DNA of 64,000 nucleotides from the NCBI GenBank assembly GCA_958428235.1, contig CAUAFG010000004.1:1-64000 (forward strand). The letters run 5' to 3'. This DNA comes from Faeciplasma sp900553675 (GTDB lineage Bacteria; Bacillota; Clostridia; Oscillospirales; Ruminococcaceae). Positions 42,693-50,952 of this stretch are shown in pieces. The position numbers and the translations under genes were made by a program. The notes under the pieces were generated by a model that made no database searches, was not told the origin of the DNA, and was given only the letters and a program-made list of their open reading frames with translations. How positions within the stretch are numbered: the first letter of the stretch is position 1; every line of letters begins with the position of its first letter.

Positions 42693-43176
42693 CGCCGAAC
42701 TCTCCTTCCAGCATACTGCCAAGTTTTTTTCTTGCCCTCATCAGAAGCGACGATACTGTATTCTGATTCGAGCCCATAATCTGCGCTATTTCCTTTATCG
42801 GATAGCCCTCGAAGTAGTAAAGGTATACCGCCGTGCGGTATTTTTCGGGCAGGGCGTTTACCGCGCTCATAACGCTGCCGTCCGACTGATATTCGTCGCT
42901 TGCGGGGATATTTTCCGTAAGCTCGATATTCGGATGGGAATAGGCTTTTTTGTTGTAATTCTTGCACATATTAATTGTGACTCTTAAAATCCATGCCTTT
43001 TCATGCTCCTCCGACTCAAAGTCCGGAAGCAGGCGGCATAGCTTTAGAAATACCTCCTGAGTGATATCCTCGGCATAGTGGGTATCGCACAGGGCGTGAT
43101 ACGCGGTGCGGTATACCATGTCCGAGTATTTATCAACAACGGAAGATATGTAAACGTTGACGTCTTTAGTTTGCAT
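42676..43176 (-). CDS. ECF-type RNA polymerase sigma factor
   Basis: The 166-residue protein has region 2 (THYAEDITQEVFLKLCRLLPDF) and region 4 (GYPIKEIAQIMGSNQNTVSSLLMRARKKL). It is paired with the large membrane anti-sigma-like gene downstream. The GAAGGA site lies only about 3 bp from the ATG, and a 19-codon leader frame ends inside it, suggesting translation by re-initiation. Confidence 0.9.
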   Translation of the reverse strand: MQTKDVNVYISSVVDKYSDMVYRTAYHALCDTHYAEDITQEVFLKLCRLLPDFESEEHEKAWILRVTINMCKNYNKKAYSHPNIELTENIPASDEYQSDGSVMSAVNALPEKYRTAVYLYYFEGYPIKEIAQIMGSNQNTVSSLLMRARKKLGSMLEGEFGDEFSN

Positions 43177-43182
43177 TATCCT

Positions 43183-43242
43183 TCACGTTTGCTGATTATG
43201 CAATAACCGTTTGAAAGCTGCGAGCAATCGGTTATTCAGCAA
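43183..43242 (-). CDS. Putative 19-aa leader peptide ahead of the sigma gene
   Basis: A TTG-started frame behind AAAGGAG encodes MLNNRLLAAFKRLLHNQQT and stops 6 bp before the sigma ATG, its stop codon overlapping the sigma ribosome site. Inside it AATAACCG and CGGTTATT can form an 8-bp hairpin. Translation of the leader could open or block sigma initiation. It is supported only by these signals. Confidence 0.4.
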   Translation of the reverse strand: MLNNRLLAAFKRLLHNQQT

Positions 43243-43658
43243 GAACTCCTTTCTGTCCTGTAATTCTTCATACCGTGCGCACCTGCACCGCAAGCGGCAG
43301 GGTGCATCCATCCTCGGTCGCCTGTAGTCACATCACTGACACGGGGCGGTTGAGAATCAGTATTCATTCATGTTTCAATAACAATACAACCAAGCGGTTG
43401 AAAATATTGCAGTGTATAATTATATTTTATCAGGTTTTTTTAAAAAGTAAACACTATTAATGGAGAAAAATTAAAATTGTAATAAATAATTAATCTTTTA
43501 GCCATTGACAAATGACAAAAAATATGTGACAATTATTGTGTATAGAAGTCATTTTATAAGAATCACAGGGCGGACAGTATTTGTAGTTAAATTTTTCGGA
43601 ACATTATTGTAAGGATTTCCGCCGACAATAGCTACTAATCAGAAAGGTTAAGATACAG
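43243..43658. other. Gene-free divergent region between the sigma and argC-like genes
   Basis: A possible plus-strand promoter is TTGACA (43505-43510), 17 bp, GACAAT (43528-43533) preceded by TG. A GCGCACCTGCACCGC-rich part near 43275-43330 contains short complementary runs. No gene was found in the rest. Confidence 0.45.
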
Positions 43659-44609
43659 ATGGTAAAAAAGGTACTTGTAGACGGTCATTATGGCGCCGTC
43701 AGCCTTAATATAGGTTCGATTCTCGGCGGCAGGAAGGATCTGGAGGTTATCTGCTTAGAGGATAAATCCACCTTCACCCCCGAGCAGAGGGTAAATCTTT
43801 TAAACACGGCGGATATAGTAATACTCTGCCAATCCGCGCAGACGGTCACGCAGACCATGCCGCTGATACAGAATAACACAACAAAGGTGTTGGACACCTC
43901 CAATGCCTACAGGCTTGCCCCCAACTGGGCTTACGGTCTGCCCGAGCTTTCGCCGGAGCAGCGCCGCAGGATAGCTGTTTCAAGATACACCGCCCTGCCG
44001 GCAACAATCTCGACAGGAGCCTCGCTGATACTCAATCCGCTTGTAAAGGCGAAAATCGTGCCGCCTTATCATCCCATAATAATACAGTCGGTAGTGGGAT
44101 ATTCAAGCGGCGGAACGAACATGATAAATATGTATGAAGACCCTAAGCGCCCGCAGGGGCTTTCCTCGGTGAGAATATACGGGCTCGACCAGAACATGAT
44201 GGTTCAGAAGGAAATAATGCACGCCTGCGGAATCTCCTACCGTCCTGCAATAAATCCCATGATAGGGGACTACGGCAACGGCATAGCGGTTTGCGTTCCG
44301 CTTCATTTAAGGACTCTTTCAAAGCGGCTCCATTCAAGGCAGGTATGGGAATACATTGTGCGCGCATACGAAAACGAGCCTTTTATAGACGTTATGTGCT
44401 TCGACAGCTCGCCTGCCGACCTCAACGGATTTCTGGACGCCAACGGCATGGCAGGCTCGCAGAAGATGCAGATATACGTCTTCGGGGACAACGACATATG
44501 CATGCTCGCCGCCAGATACGACAATCTGGGCAAGGGCGGAGCGGGCGCGGCGGTTCAGTGCATGAATCTTATGCTCGGGCTTGAAGAGCATAAGGGGCTG
44601 TTATATTAA
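43659..44609 (+). CDS. ArgC-like (N-acetyl-gamma-glutamyl-phosphate reductase type) protein without the catalytic cysteine
   Basis: The 316-residue protein has the overall pattern of short (type 2) ArgC: VDGHYGAVSLNIGSIL, ADIVILCQSAQTVTQ, VLDTSNAYRLAPNWAYGLPELSPEQR, IIQSVVGYSSGG and AVCVPLHLRTL. The active-site stretch that normally reads NPGCYPTGA is LPATISTGA, so the nucleophilic Cys aligns with Thr, and the KHLPE histidine region reads MVQKE. No other arginine genes are nearby. I infer a changed or lost activity. AGAAAGG precedes the ATG. Confidence 0.8.
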   Translation: MVKKVLVDGHYGAVSLNIGSILGGRKDLEVICLEDKSTFTPEQRVNLLNTADIVILCQSAQTVTQTMPLIQNNTTKVLDTSNAYRLAPNWAYGLPELSPEQRRRIAVSRYTALPATISTGASLILNPLVKAKIVPPYHPIIIQSVVGYSSGGTNMINMYEDPKRPQGLSSVRIYGLDQNMMVQKEIMHACGISYRPAINPMIGDYGNGIAVCVPLHLRTLSKRLHSRQVWEYIVRAYENEPFIDVMCFDSSPADLNGFLDANGMAGSQKMQIYVFGDNDICMLAARYDNLGKGGAGAAVQCMNLMLGLEEHKGLLY

Positions 44610-44629
44610 TCGGGAAAGAAGATATTGTT

Positions 44630-45003
44630 ATGAGCAAAAAAGTATTGTTGGCAGTCGGGCTGATTGTCATTATCGCTGTAGCTGTAGTTTGTGCGGTGGT
44701 TTTGGGCGGTGGAGCACCTATGATGAGGCAAAAGCAAAGCTTCTCGAACGTATGTCTGACGCTCCCGAAATCATGGATACGTATATAGATGATGAGGGTA
44801 CAAATCATAATGCACAGGAAATCAGAATCTATGACGGTCAGAATTTCCGCATCGAAAGTGTGTATAATTTTACCTTCCGCTATAACGAAAATGTAGATGG
44901 GCTGGAAGACAGGCTCGCCGGAGACTATGCGATATCCTTAGACGGCGAACACATATATTATTATGATCAGGCGGAGGATTATTACGTAGAATATATAAAA
45001 TAA
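44630..45003 (+). pseudogene. Small membrane-anchored hypothetical protein, frame broken near 44718
   Basis: The ATG at 44630 opens a frame encoding a membrane anchor (MSKKVLLAVGLIVIIAVAVV), which runs into a stop at about 44790. From 44719 a second frame continues as YDEAKAKLLERMSDAPEIMD and stays open to 45003 (about 95 residues ending EDYYVEYIK). One extra C in the CC at 44717-44718 would join them into a protein of about 124 residues. The anchored outer domain belongs to no family I know. A GGGAAAGAAG site lies upstream and argC-like ends 20 bp before it. Confidence 0.6.
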
Positions 45004-45207
45004 GATAAAAGACTAAGATTATATATCTCCCAACGGCAGGCGCTTTACCGTCCGTCGTTGGAGCTGTTTATATAAAATAATTTAGGGGGATGAATAAAGT
45101 GCGCATTCGTTCAGCAGAATAAACGCTTTCTTGTGAAAAATCGGTCATAAGATAAGCGTTTTAACAACAACTCCGATTTACTGTCAAACGCATGGAGGAA
45201 TAAACTT

Positions 45208-46443
45208 ATGACTGAAAATATGATTGAAAAACCCAGAGTTATGCTCGTGTCGGTCGATACGGGCGAATACGATACCGAACGCTCGATAGCCGAGCTTTCC
45301 GAGCTTTGCGACACTGCCGGAGCGGAGGTTGCGGCGGTAGTCACCCAGAAACGCCCATCCTACGACGGTGCGACCTGCATAGGCTCGGGCAGGCTTTCGG
45401 AGATGGCAGACACCTGCCGCGATATGGAAATCGATCAGGTGATCTTCGACTGCGAGCTTACCGCCACACAAATACGTAATATCGAAGAAGTTATCAATGT
45501 GCACACCATCGACCGCACCATGCTTATTCTTGATATCTTCGCCCAGCGGGCGACCACCAAGGAGGGCAAGCTTCAGGTTGAGCTTGCGCAGAACCGCTAC
45601 AGGCTGCCGCGACTTGCCGGAATGGGAATAAATCTTTCCCGCCTTGGAGGAGGAATAGGAACCCGCGGTCCCGGCGAAACCAAGCTCGAAACCGACAAGC
45701 GGCACATCCGCTCGCGGATAGGATATCTCGAAGCGGAGCTTAAGGAAATCACCGTGCGGCGCGAGAATCAGCGCAGGCGGCGCAAGAAGGACGGCGTTCT
45801 CACCGCTGCTATTGTGGGGTATACGAACGTCGGAAAGTCAACGCTTTTAAATGCCCTCACAGATGCCGGAGTGCTTGCCGAAAACAAGCTGTTTGCAACG
45901 CTGGAGACAACCTCCCGCGCGATACTCCTGCCCGACGGCAGAAGCGTTACGCTTATTGACACGGTAGGGCTGATATCAAGGCTGCCGCACCATCTTGTAG
46001 AGGCGTTTAAGTCCACCCTTGAGGAGGCGGCAAACGCAGATGTGATTTTGCACATCATGGACGCTTCGAGCGAGTATGCAGAGACCGAGAAAAATGTCAC
46101 CGAAGAGCTGCTCCACGACCTCGGCTGTGAGGGAATACCGGTCGTTACGGTGATGAACAAGTGCGATTTGCTGCCGGAGGGGGTTTCTGCTCCCGAAAAT
46201 ACGGTAATGATAAGCGCAAAGAACAAAGTGGGCTTTGATGAGCTTTTGCGGGCAATATCAAGTGCGCTTCCGGAGACTGCAAAGCGTATGAAGCTTAAAA
46301 TTCCGTTTGCACAGGCTGGACTGATTGCTAAAATCAGGGAGGACGGAAACGTCTTTTCGGAGGAGTATGAGGCTGACGGAATCGCGGTGGACGCTTTGGT
46401 GGACGTTAAGCTTATTAAGGCTTGCGAGGATTACGAAGTATAA
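45208..46443 (+). CDS. hflX: GTPase HflX
   Basis: The 411-residue ribosome-associated GTPase splits or rescues stalled ribosomes. It has an N-terminal HflX domain (GAEVAAVVTQKRPSYDGATCIGSGRLSEM), the linker GLSRLGGGIGTRGPGETKLE-like segment, a coiled coil, then GTPase motifs GYTNVGKST, DTVGLI and NKCD. GGAGG lies 9 bp before the ATG. The 200-bp leader holds two imperfect hairpins (45027-45063 and AAACGCTT/AAGCGTTT at 45120-45162), possibly regulatory. Confidence 0.96.
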   Translation: MTENMIEKPRVMLVSVDTGEYDTERSIAELSELCDTAGAEVAAVVTQKRPSYDGATCIGSGRLSEMADTCRDMEIDQVIFDCELTATQIRNIEEVINVHTIDRTMLILDIFAQRATTKEGKLQVELAQNRYRLPRLAGMGINLSRLGGGIGTRGPGETKLETDKRHIRSRIGYLEAELKEITVRRENQRRRRKKDGVLTAAIVGYTNVGKSTLLNALTDAGVLAENKLFATLETTSRAILLPDGRSVTLIDTVGLISRLPHHLVEAFKSTLEEAANADVILHIMDASSEYAETEKNVTEELLHDLGCEGIPVVTVMNKCDLLPEGVSAPENTVMISAKNKVGFDELLRAISSALPETAKRMKLKIPFAQAGLIAKIREDGNVFSEEYEADGIAVDALVDVKLIKACEDYEV

Positions 46444-46460
46444 CATTATGGTATAATTTC

Positions 46461-46498
46461 AGAGGTCGGGCTGGATGGTCTGACCTCTTGGTTTTTTG
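46461..46498 (+). terminator. hflX terminator
   Basis: The stem AGAGGTC/GACCTCT with an inner helix is followed by a T run. Confidence 0.85.
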
Positions 46499-46543
46499 AC
46501 TATACAGTTGATATATATCAAGGTGCGGTTTTGAGCTACTACC

Positions 46544-46760
46544 GAGTGCAGTCATGGATGTGCTTCCGCACATCCATCGGGAGACCCCCGGCGAGGGTCT
46601 CCCACGCTAAAACAGTCCACTGGACTGTTATAGCTCCCATCCTGCGCTTCGCTATGCTGAGGATTTCGCGCTCTGCGGAGCGCGACTTGGGGCGCCGCCC
46701 CAAGACCCTGCAGCCTTGAAAGGCTGGCGAACTTTTTAGTTCTTTGTTTTTGAAAGATAG
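46544..46760 (+). repeat. Multi-hairpin intergenic element, copy 5
   Basis: A ~215-bp copy without insert, after the hflX terminator and in its sense direction. Its first stem reads GATGTGC/GCACATC and its sixth CTTGGGGCG/CGCCCCAAG, each differing from the other copies on both strands of the stem. Confidence 0.9.
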
Positions 46761-46761
46761 T

Positions 46762-46801
46762 AAAAAATATCGGTGCGATATCTTTTTTGGATACCGCACC
46801 G
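46762..46801 (-). terminator. mrp terminator
   Basis: The stem CGGTGCGGTATC/GATATCGCACCG (one mismatch) is followed by a T tract on the minus strand. Confidence 0.8.
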
Positions 46802-46813
46802 CATTATTTTTGC

Positions 46814-47635
46814 TTATTTCAGCAGGGTTTCTGCCGCTTCATTCATCCAGTCGCCCTCATAAAGCTCGATACAGCCGTTATCACACAGCTTTGAAAGCTC
46901 TCTGTCAAACGGAATCTTTGCAAGAACCGGAACGCCCAGCTCCTTGGCAGTCTCGGCGGTATTGCCCTCGCCGAAAATCTTGATTTCCTTGCCGCAGTCG
47001 GGACACTTGACATAGCTCATGTTCTCAACTATTCCTAAAATCGGGATATTCATAAGCTTTGCCATATTTGCCGCTTTGGCAACTATCATAGAGACAAGCT
47101 CCTGCGGGGAGGTGACTATTACTATGCCATCCAATCTGATCGACTGGTAAACGGTCAGCGGGACGTCGCCGGTTCCCGGGGGCATATCTACAAACATATA
47201 GTCAACGTCGTTCCATACGACCTCGTTCCAGAACTGCTTTACAACTCCCGCAATTACGGGACCGCGCCATACTACCGGCTGGGTTTCGTCCTCTAAAAGC
47301 AGGTTGACCGACATTACTTCTATTCCCATTTTTGTCTTAACGGGATAGATAAACTCGCCGTCGCCGTCGGCACGCTCATGCAGACCGAACGCTTTTGGGA
47401 TGGAGGGACCGGTAACGTCGGCGTCTAAAATTGCGGTCTTGAAATCGCGGCGCATAGCCTCGACAGCTAAAAGCGAGGTTACAAGCGACTTTCCAACGCC
47501 GCCCTTGCCGCTAACCACGCCTATTACCTTTTTGACGTGGCTTAATGCGTTTGTTTCGATGTGCATATCCTGCGGGGCTGTTCTTGAAGAGCAGTTCTGC
47601 GAGCAGGTGGAGCAATCGTGTGTACATTCAGACAT
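46814..47635 (-). CDS. mrp: Mrp/NBP35-type P-loop ATPase
   Basis: The 273-residue protein has an N-terminal cysteine cluster (CTHDCSTCSQNC), the deviant Walker A VVSGKGGVGKSLVTSLLA, DADVTGPSIPK, the MPPGTGDVPLT switch and a CPDCGKEIKIFG cluster-binding pair. Such proteins carry and deliver iron-sulfur clusters. The ATG is chosen with AAAGGA 11 bp upstream; the longer frame uses TTG and overlaps that site. It is monocistronic, with the carboxypeptidase gene 40 bp upstream on the same strand. Confidence 0.95.
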   Translation of the reverse strand: MSECTHDCSTCSQNCSSRTAPQDMHIETNALSHVKKVIGVVSGKGGVGKSLVTSLLAVEAMRRDFKTAILDADVTGPSIPKAFGLHERADGDGEFIYPVKTKMGIEVMSVNLLLEDETQPVVWRGPVIAGVVKQFWNEVVWNDVDYMFVDMPPGTGDVPLTVYQSIRLDGIVIVTSPQELVSMIVAKAANMAKLMNIPILGIVENMSYVKCPDCGKEIKIFGEGNTAETAKELGVPVLAKIPFDRELSKLCDNGCIELYEGDWMNEAAETLLK

Positions 47636-47675
47636 TTTTATGATTTTCCTTTCCAAAAGAAATTATTGATACGTT

Positions 47676-48947
47676 TTATTCGGCAGGCTGGTCGGAGTTT
47701 TCGCCTTCGCCTTCGCCGTTTCCGGCGTTATCGGCATTTGCGTTATTACCGCCGGCAGGCTCGCCGGTGACTGCATTAGTGGCAGGAGCGGGCTTTGTAC
47801 CCTCTTCAAGAGTGACGGTAACAATAAAGCCGTCCACGTTGTTGCCGGATATTTCATAGGGATACGGCTTCCAGTTGTTGGGGCTTTCGGGATAGAGCGG
47901 GTCTTCCTTAAGAGGAATATAAACCGCGGTATTTTCGGCGTTAACCATAGGCACGTAGTAGATAAGATACTTGGCGCCGTTGGGCATTTCCTTCAAGAAC
48001 ATACTGGTATCTATGGTGTAGTTTTTGATGAAGTCGATATACTCCTCCATGCAGTAGCCGTAATCCTTCATGATTGAAGCGTGCGGAACGCCGACATAGC
48101 GGAAGTGCCACGGCTCGTTATCGATAAAGGTAAGCTTTTCCTTTCCTGCGGGATATCTGTTGATAAAGCCGTATTTATCGCAGTTGTTCATTATCCATGC
48201 ATAGTCGCCCTCGCCGGTGAAATCTTCGTAGCTCTTGCCGTTGTAGGTGGTGAAGTCTACAACCAAGCCGGTGTGATGCTCGCTGTAGCCGGGCATTGCG
48301 ACCAGCGTTGAGGAATCCGCGCCGTTCTTGGCAAGCTCTTCGTTATAAAGCTGTTCCTGATACTGGATTGTTCTGTAGCCGCTTCTTGCCATTACGTTGC
48401 CGTTCTGGGTGGCATTTTTGAAGTCCAGAAGCATGGAGTTAAGAGCGTCCATAGCCACCGGCAGAAGCTTTACGTTTCTGTCGCTGACCCAGTAAGCCTT
48501 GTTCTTCATATCGTGGACTATCACAAGCTCGTCCTCGTTGACGGTGCCAAGGAACTTTATGCGGTTGTTTACCAGAACAAGGTTTCCGGTTCCAAGGTCG
48601 GCTTGGGTTTTATTTACAAAGTCGAAGACATATGAGCGCTGATCCGTGGGGTCGGGAGTGCCTTCGGGGGTGGGCTGAACGCCCTGACTATCCTCGCCGG
48701 AGGGTTTGGTGGGAAGGTTTACTCTGTAAACGCCGTCGTCGTCCGGCGTGATGCTCTGCTGACCGGTGACTACGCCTTTATCGTCGCCCTTATCGTCGAC
48801 GTTATTGTCCTCTCTTCCTTTTCTTACAGCGTTGCAGGAAGCGGTGATAAGCACTATAATCAACATAAGCACTGCCAAAAGCATGGCTATGTTTTTATAC
48901 CTGAGCTTAACGCGCTTTCTTTGTGGTCTGTAATAGTTGCTGCTCAT
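47676..48947 (-). CDS. M15 family D-Ala-D-Ala carboxypeptidase, VanY-like
   Basis: The 423-residue protein has a membrane anchor (about residues 20-38), an Asp/Gly/Thr linker and an M15B peptidase domain: MARSGYRTIQYQEQLYN, zinc motif SEHHTGLVVD and EPWHFRYVG. The C-terminal ~100 residues end in a low-complexity Gly/Asn/Glu tail. It would trim the terminal D-Ala of peptidoglycan stem peptides outside the membrane. AAGGAG precedes the ATG. Confidence 0.92.
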   Translation of the reverse strand: MSSNYYRPQRKRVKLRYKNIAMLLAVLMLIIVLITASCNAVRKGREDNNVDDKGDDKGVVTGQQSITPDDDGVYRVNLPTKPSGEDSQGVQPTPEGTPDPTDQRSYVFDFVNKTQADLGTGNLVLVNNRIKFLGTVNEDELVIVHDMKNKAYWVSDRNVKLLPVAMDALNSMLLDFKNATQNGNVMARSGYRTIQYQEQLYNEELAKNGADSSTLVAMPGYSEHHTGLVVDFTTYNGKSYEDFTGEGDYAWIMNNCDKYGFINRYPAGKEKLTFIDNEPWHFRYVGVPHASIMKDYGYCMEEYIDFIKNYTIDTSMFLKEMPNGAKYLIYYVPMVNAENTAVYIPLKEDPLYPESPNNWKPYPYEISGNNVDGFIVTVTLEEGTKPAPATNAVTGEPAGGNNANADNAGNGEGEGENSDQPAE

Positions 48948-49085
48948 AATGATTCGCTCCTTCGCTAAGATTTATACAACACTATCATAGCACAACTCGC
49001 TGAAAAAATAAAGGGGTTTTGCACTAAATATTGTATTTTATTAAGAAAAATTAAGAATTGCAGCGATAAATCACGAAAGGGATAA

Positions 49086-49135
49086 AAAATGTCCGGAACA
49101 GTCTCCGGGCATAATTCCCAGTGTCTGTTCCGGAC
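49086..49135 (-). terminator. Spore protein gene terminator
   Basis: GTCCGGAACAG and CTGTTCCGGAC form a perfect 11-bp stem. T-rich sequence follows on both strands. Confidence 0.8.
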
Positions 49136-49178
49136 TGCCTTTTTCTCAGGAAAATCCCGATATCAAGGGCGGATGTTT

Positions 49179-49367
49179 TTATCTGACGTTGCCGGTCTTG
49201 TAAGCGTCGATCATCTTTTTAACCATCTGACCGCCTACGGAGCCAGCCTCACGAGAGGTGAGGTCGCCGTTGTAACCGTTCTTAAGATTAACACCTACTT
49301 CGTTGGCAGCTTCGATCTTGAACTGCTCAAGAGTCTGTCTGCCCTGATCGCTGGTAATACCTTTCAT
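49179..49367 (-). CDS. Alpha/beta-type small acid-soluble spore protein
   Basis: The 62-residue protein carries the SASP signature: LEQFKIEAANEVGV followed by GYNGDLTSREAGSVGGQMVKKMI. These proteins coat and protect spore DNA and are degraded at germination by the GPR protease, which cuts in the EVGV region. AAAGGAG precedes the ATG. Its presence supports a spore-forming lineage. The interval from 49368 to 49628 shows no other gene. Confidence 0.95.
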   Translation of the reverse strand: MKGITSDQGRQTLEQFKIEAANEVGVNLKNGYNGDLTSREAGSVGGQMVKKMIDAYKTGNVR

Positions 49368-49628
49368 TATAAAACACTCCTTTATAACATGATAATTCAA
49401 ACGATACCGCGAATAATATTTTTTGATACCGTTTGCTCAAACATTGTTAAGCACGCATAAATGATTTTTGCGTCTTAAATGAGTTTGCACAAGTATTATC
49501 TGCAACGGTCGTCAATATATCAGTGGTAATTTTTGAAATGAGTCTTGGCTTTTTATAAACATTATTGTAGTATAAAAATCAAAGACACAGGGCTATAATA
49601 TCATTAGAAAAAATATCCGGAGGTTTTT

Positions 49629-50468
49629 ATGGATAATACCGCATACAAAAACAGGCTCAACGCCTATATAAGCCATCTTGAACAGGACGAGAAAAGCCGC
49701 GCAACCATAGCGCAGTACAGGCGGGATATAATCTGCTTTTTTGAATATCTCGGCTCTGCCGAGCTGACAAAGGAGGCGGTTCTGGCTTATAAGCGTCAGC
49801 TTGAGCTTAAGTATATGCCGGTCAGCGTTAACGCCAAGCTTTCCGCGCTTAACAGCTTTTTTCCTTTGCAGGCAGAGCCGATCTTGAGCTTAAGCTTTTA
49901 AAAATTCAGAAAAGAGCTTATTGTCCCGCCGAAAGGGAGCTTAGCAAGGAGGAATATTTCAGGCTTGTAAAAGCTGCCGGCAGGCGGCGGAACAGACCGC
50001 CTTTCGCTGATTTTACAGACGATCTGCGGCACTGGAATAAGGGTTTCGGAGCTGAAATTTATTACCGTTGAAGCCATAAACCGCGGAGAGGCTGTCATCA
50101 GTCTTAAGGGAAAAACAAGAACCATCCTTATTCCGGAAAGGCTTCAAAGGCTTTTGAAGAAATATATCCGCCGCGAGGGGCTTGCCTGCGGAACGGTGTT
50201 TGTTTCAAAAAGTGGCACGCCGCTGAACAGAAGCTGTATCTGGCGAATGATGAAATCGCTGTGCAGGGATGCGGGAGTAGACGAAGGAAAGGTCTTTCCG
50301 CACAACCTAAGGCATCTTTTTGCCAGATGCTTTTATTCTGTCGACAAGGACATTGCAAAGCTTGCGGATATTCTGGGACACAGCAGCATAAACACCACCA
50401 GGATTTATATTATAACAAGCGGAGCGGAGCATCGCCGCAGACTGGACGGGCTGGGGCTTGTAATTTAA
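49629..50468 (+). pseudogene. Tyrosine recombinase (Xer type) with two frame breaks
   Basis: Three frames join into one ~280-residue recombinase: a SAM-like N-domain (TIAQYRRDIICFFEYLG...), a middle part, and a catalytic domain with GTGIRVSEL (Arg), NLRHLFARCF (H-x-x-R box), LGHSSINTTRIY (second His and nucleophilic Tyr). The breaks are at the T run 49857-49862, where one more T restores the frame, and near 49993. All catalytic residues remain, so sequencing error or recent decay are both possible. GGAGG precedes the ATG. No attachment site was found. Confidence 0.8.
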
Positions 50469-50573
50469 AACAAAAAAGCGGATATTCCGGCTTCGGAATC
50501 CGCTTTGTATGCAACATAATTTGCCTTATGCTGCAATTGCAAAAGGACAGAATACTTTCCGTCCCCCTGATTT
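50468..50573 (-). ncRNA. Predicted stand-alone small RNA
   Basis: A perfect promoter on the minus strand is followed about 7 bp later by a ~105-nt transcript without an open frame. It has stem 1 GGACGGAA-AGTA-TTCTGTCC, stem 2 GCAGCATAA-GGCAAA-TTATGTTGC and the terminator stem GCGGATTCCG/CGGAATATCCGC followed by TTTTTT. The T tract is good only on the minus strand, so the terminator belongs to this RNA rather than to the Xer gene. The segment TGTCCTTTTGC is complementary to AAAGGA-type ribosome sites. Confidence 0.75.
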
Positions 50574-50579
50574 AGAGAT

Positions 50580-50608
50580 ATTATAATATACATCGCAGAA
50601 TTTGTCAA
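50580..50608 (-). promoter_or_regulatory. Perfect consensus promoter of the small RNA
   Basis: On the minus strand, TTGACA (50608-50603), 17 bp, TATAAT (50585-50580). Confidence 0.9.
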
Positions 50609-50952
50609 TAGAAATGGTGGTCAAATCTAAAATTTAACACGAATTTTATGATTTTTCCGCATAGTAAACAAGCCTTTTGAGTATTTTTCAACAAGGCTTG
50701 TTTGCCATGCCAATTGTCGGGCATCTGTCCGTGATTTATCTTTGATATAAGTATATGTAGCTGCCGGATGGTTTGTGCGCTGTCATTTTCTTCTGAAATG
50801 TACAGGGAATAATTACAGAAAATTCCGAAATCGCCAAAAAACCCTGTTACATAACCGCTATTTTGCGATACCTTTATAACATAAGGCAAATTATGATGCA
50901 AACCCAAGGCTTTGCTGAGATTCGGGCGCACGAAAGGGGAGTAATATGGCGG
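50609..50952 (+). promoter_or_regulatory. Leader region of the sipW operon
   Basis: It contains the long hairpin AAACAAGCCTT/AAGGCTTGTTT (50666-50703), and at 50879-50899 the stem-loop CATAA-GGCAAA-TTATG followed by ATGCA, which repeats stem 2 of the small RNA. No clear promoter was identified. Minus-strand frames here have no ribosome sites. Confidence 0.5.

Noticed and set aside
49629..50468. Integrase gene as a sign of an integrated element or phage
   Set aside because: No attachment sites, excision genes or phage genes are nearby; a stand-alone Xer-type recombinase is more likely.
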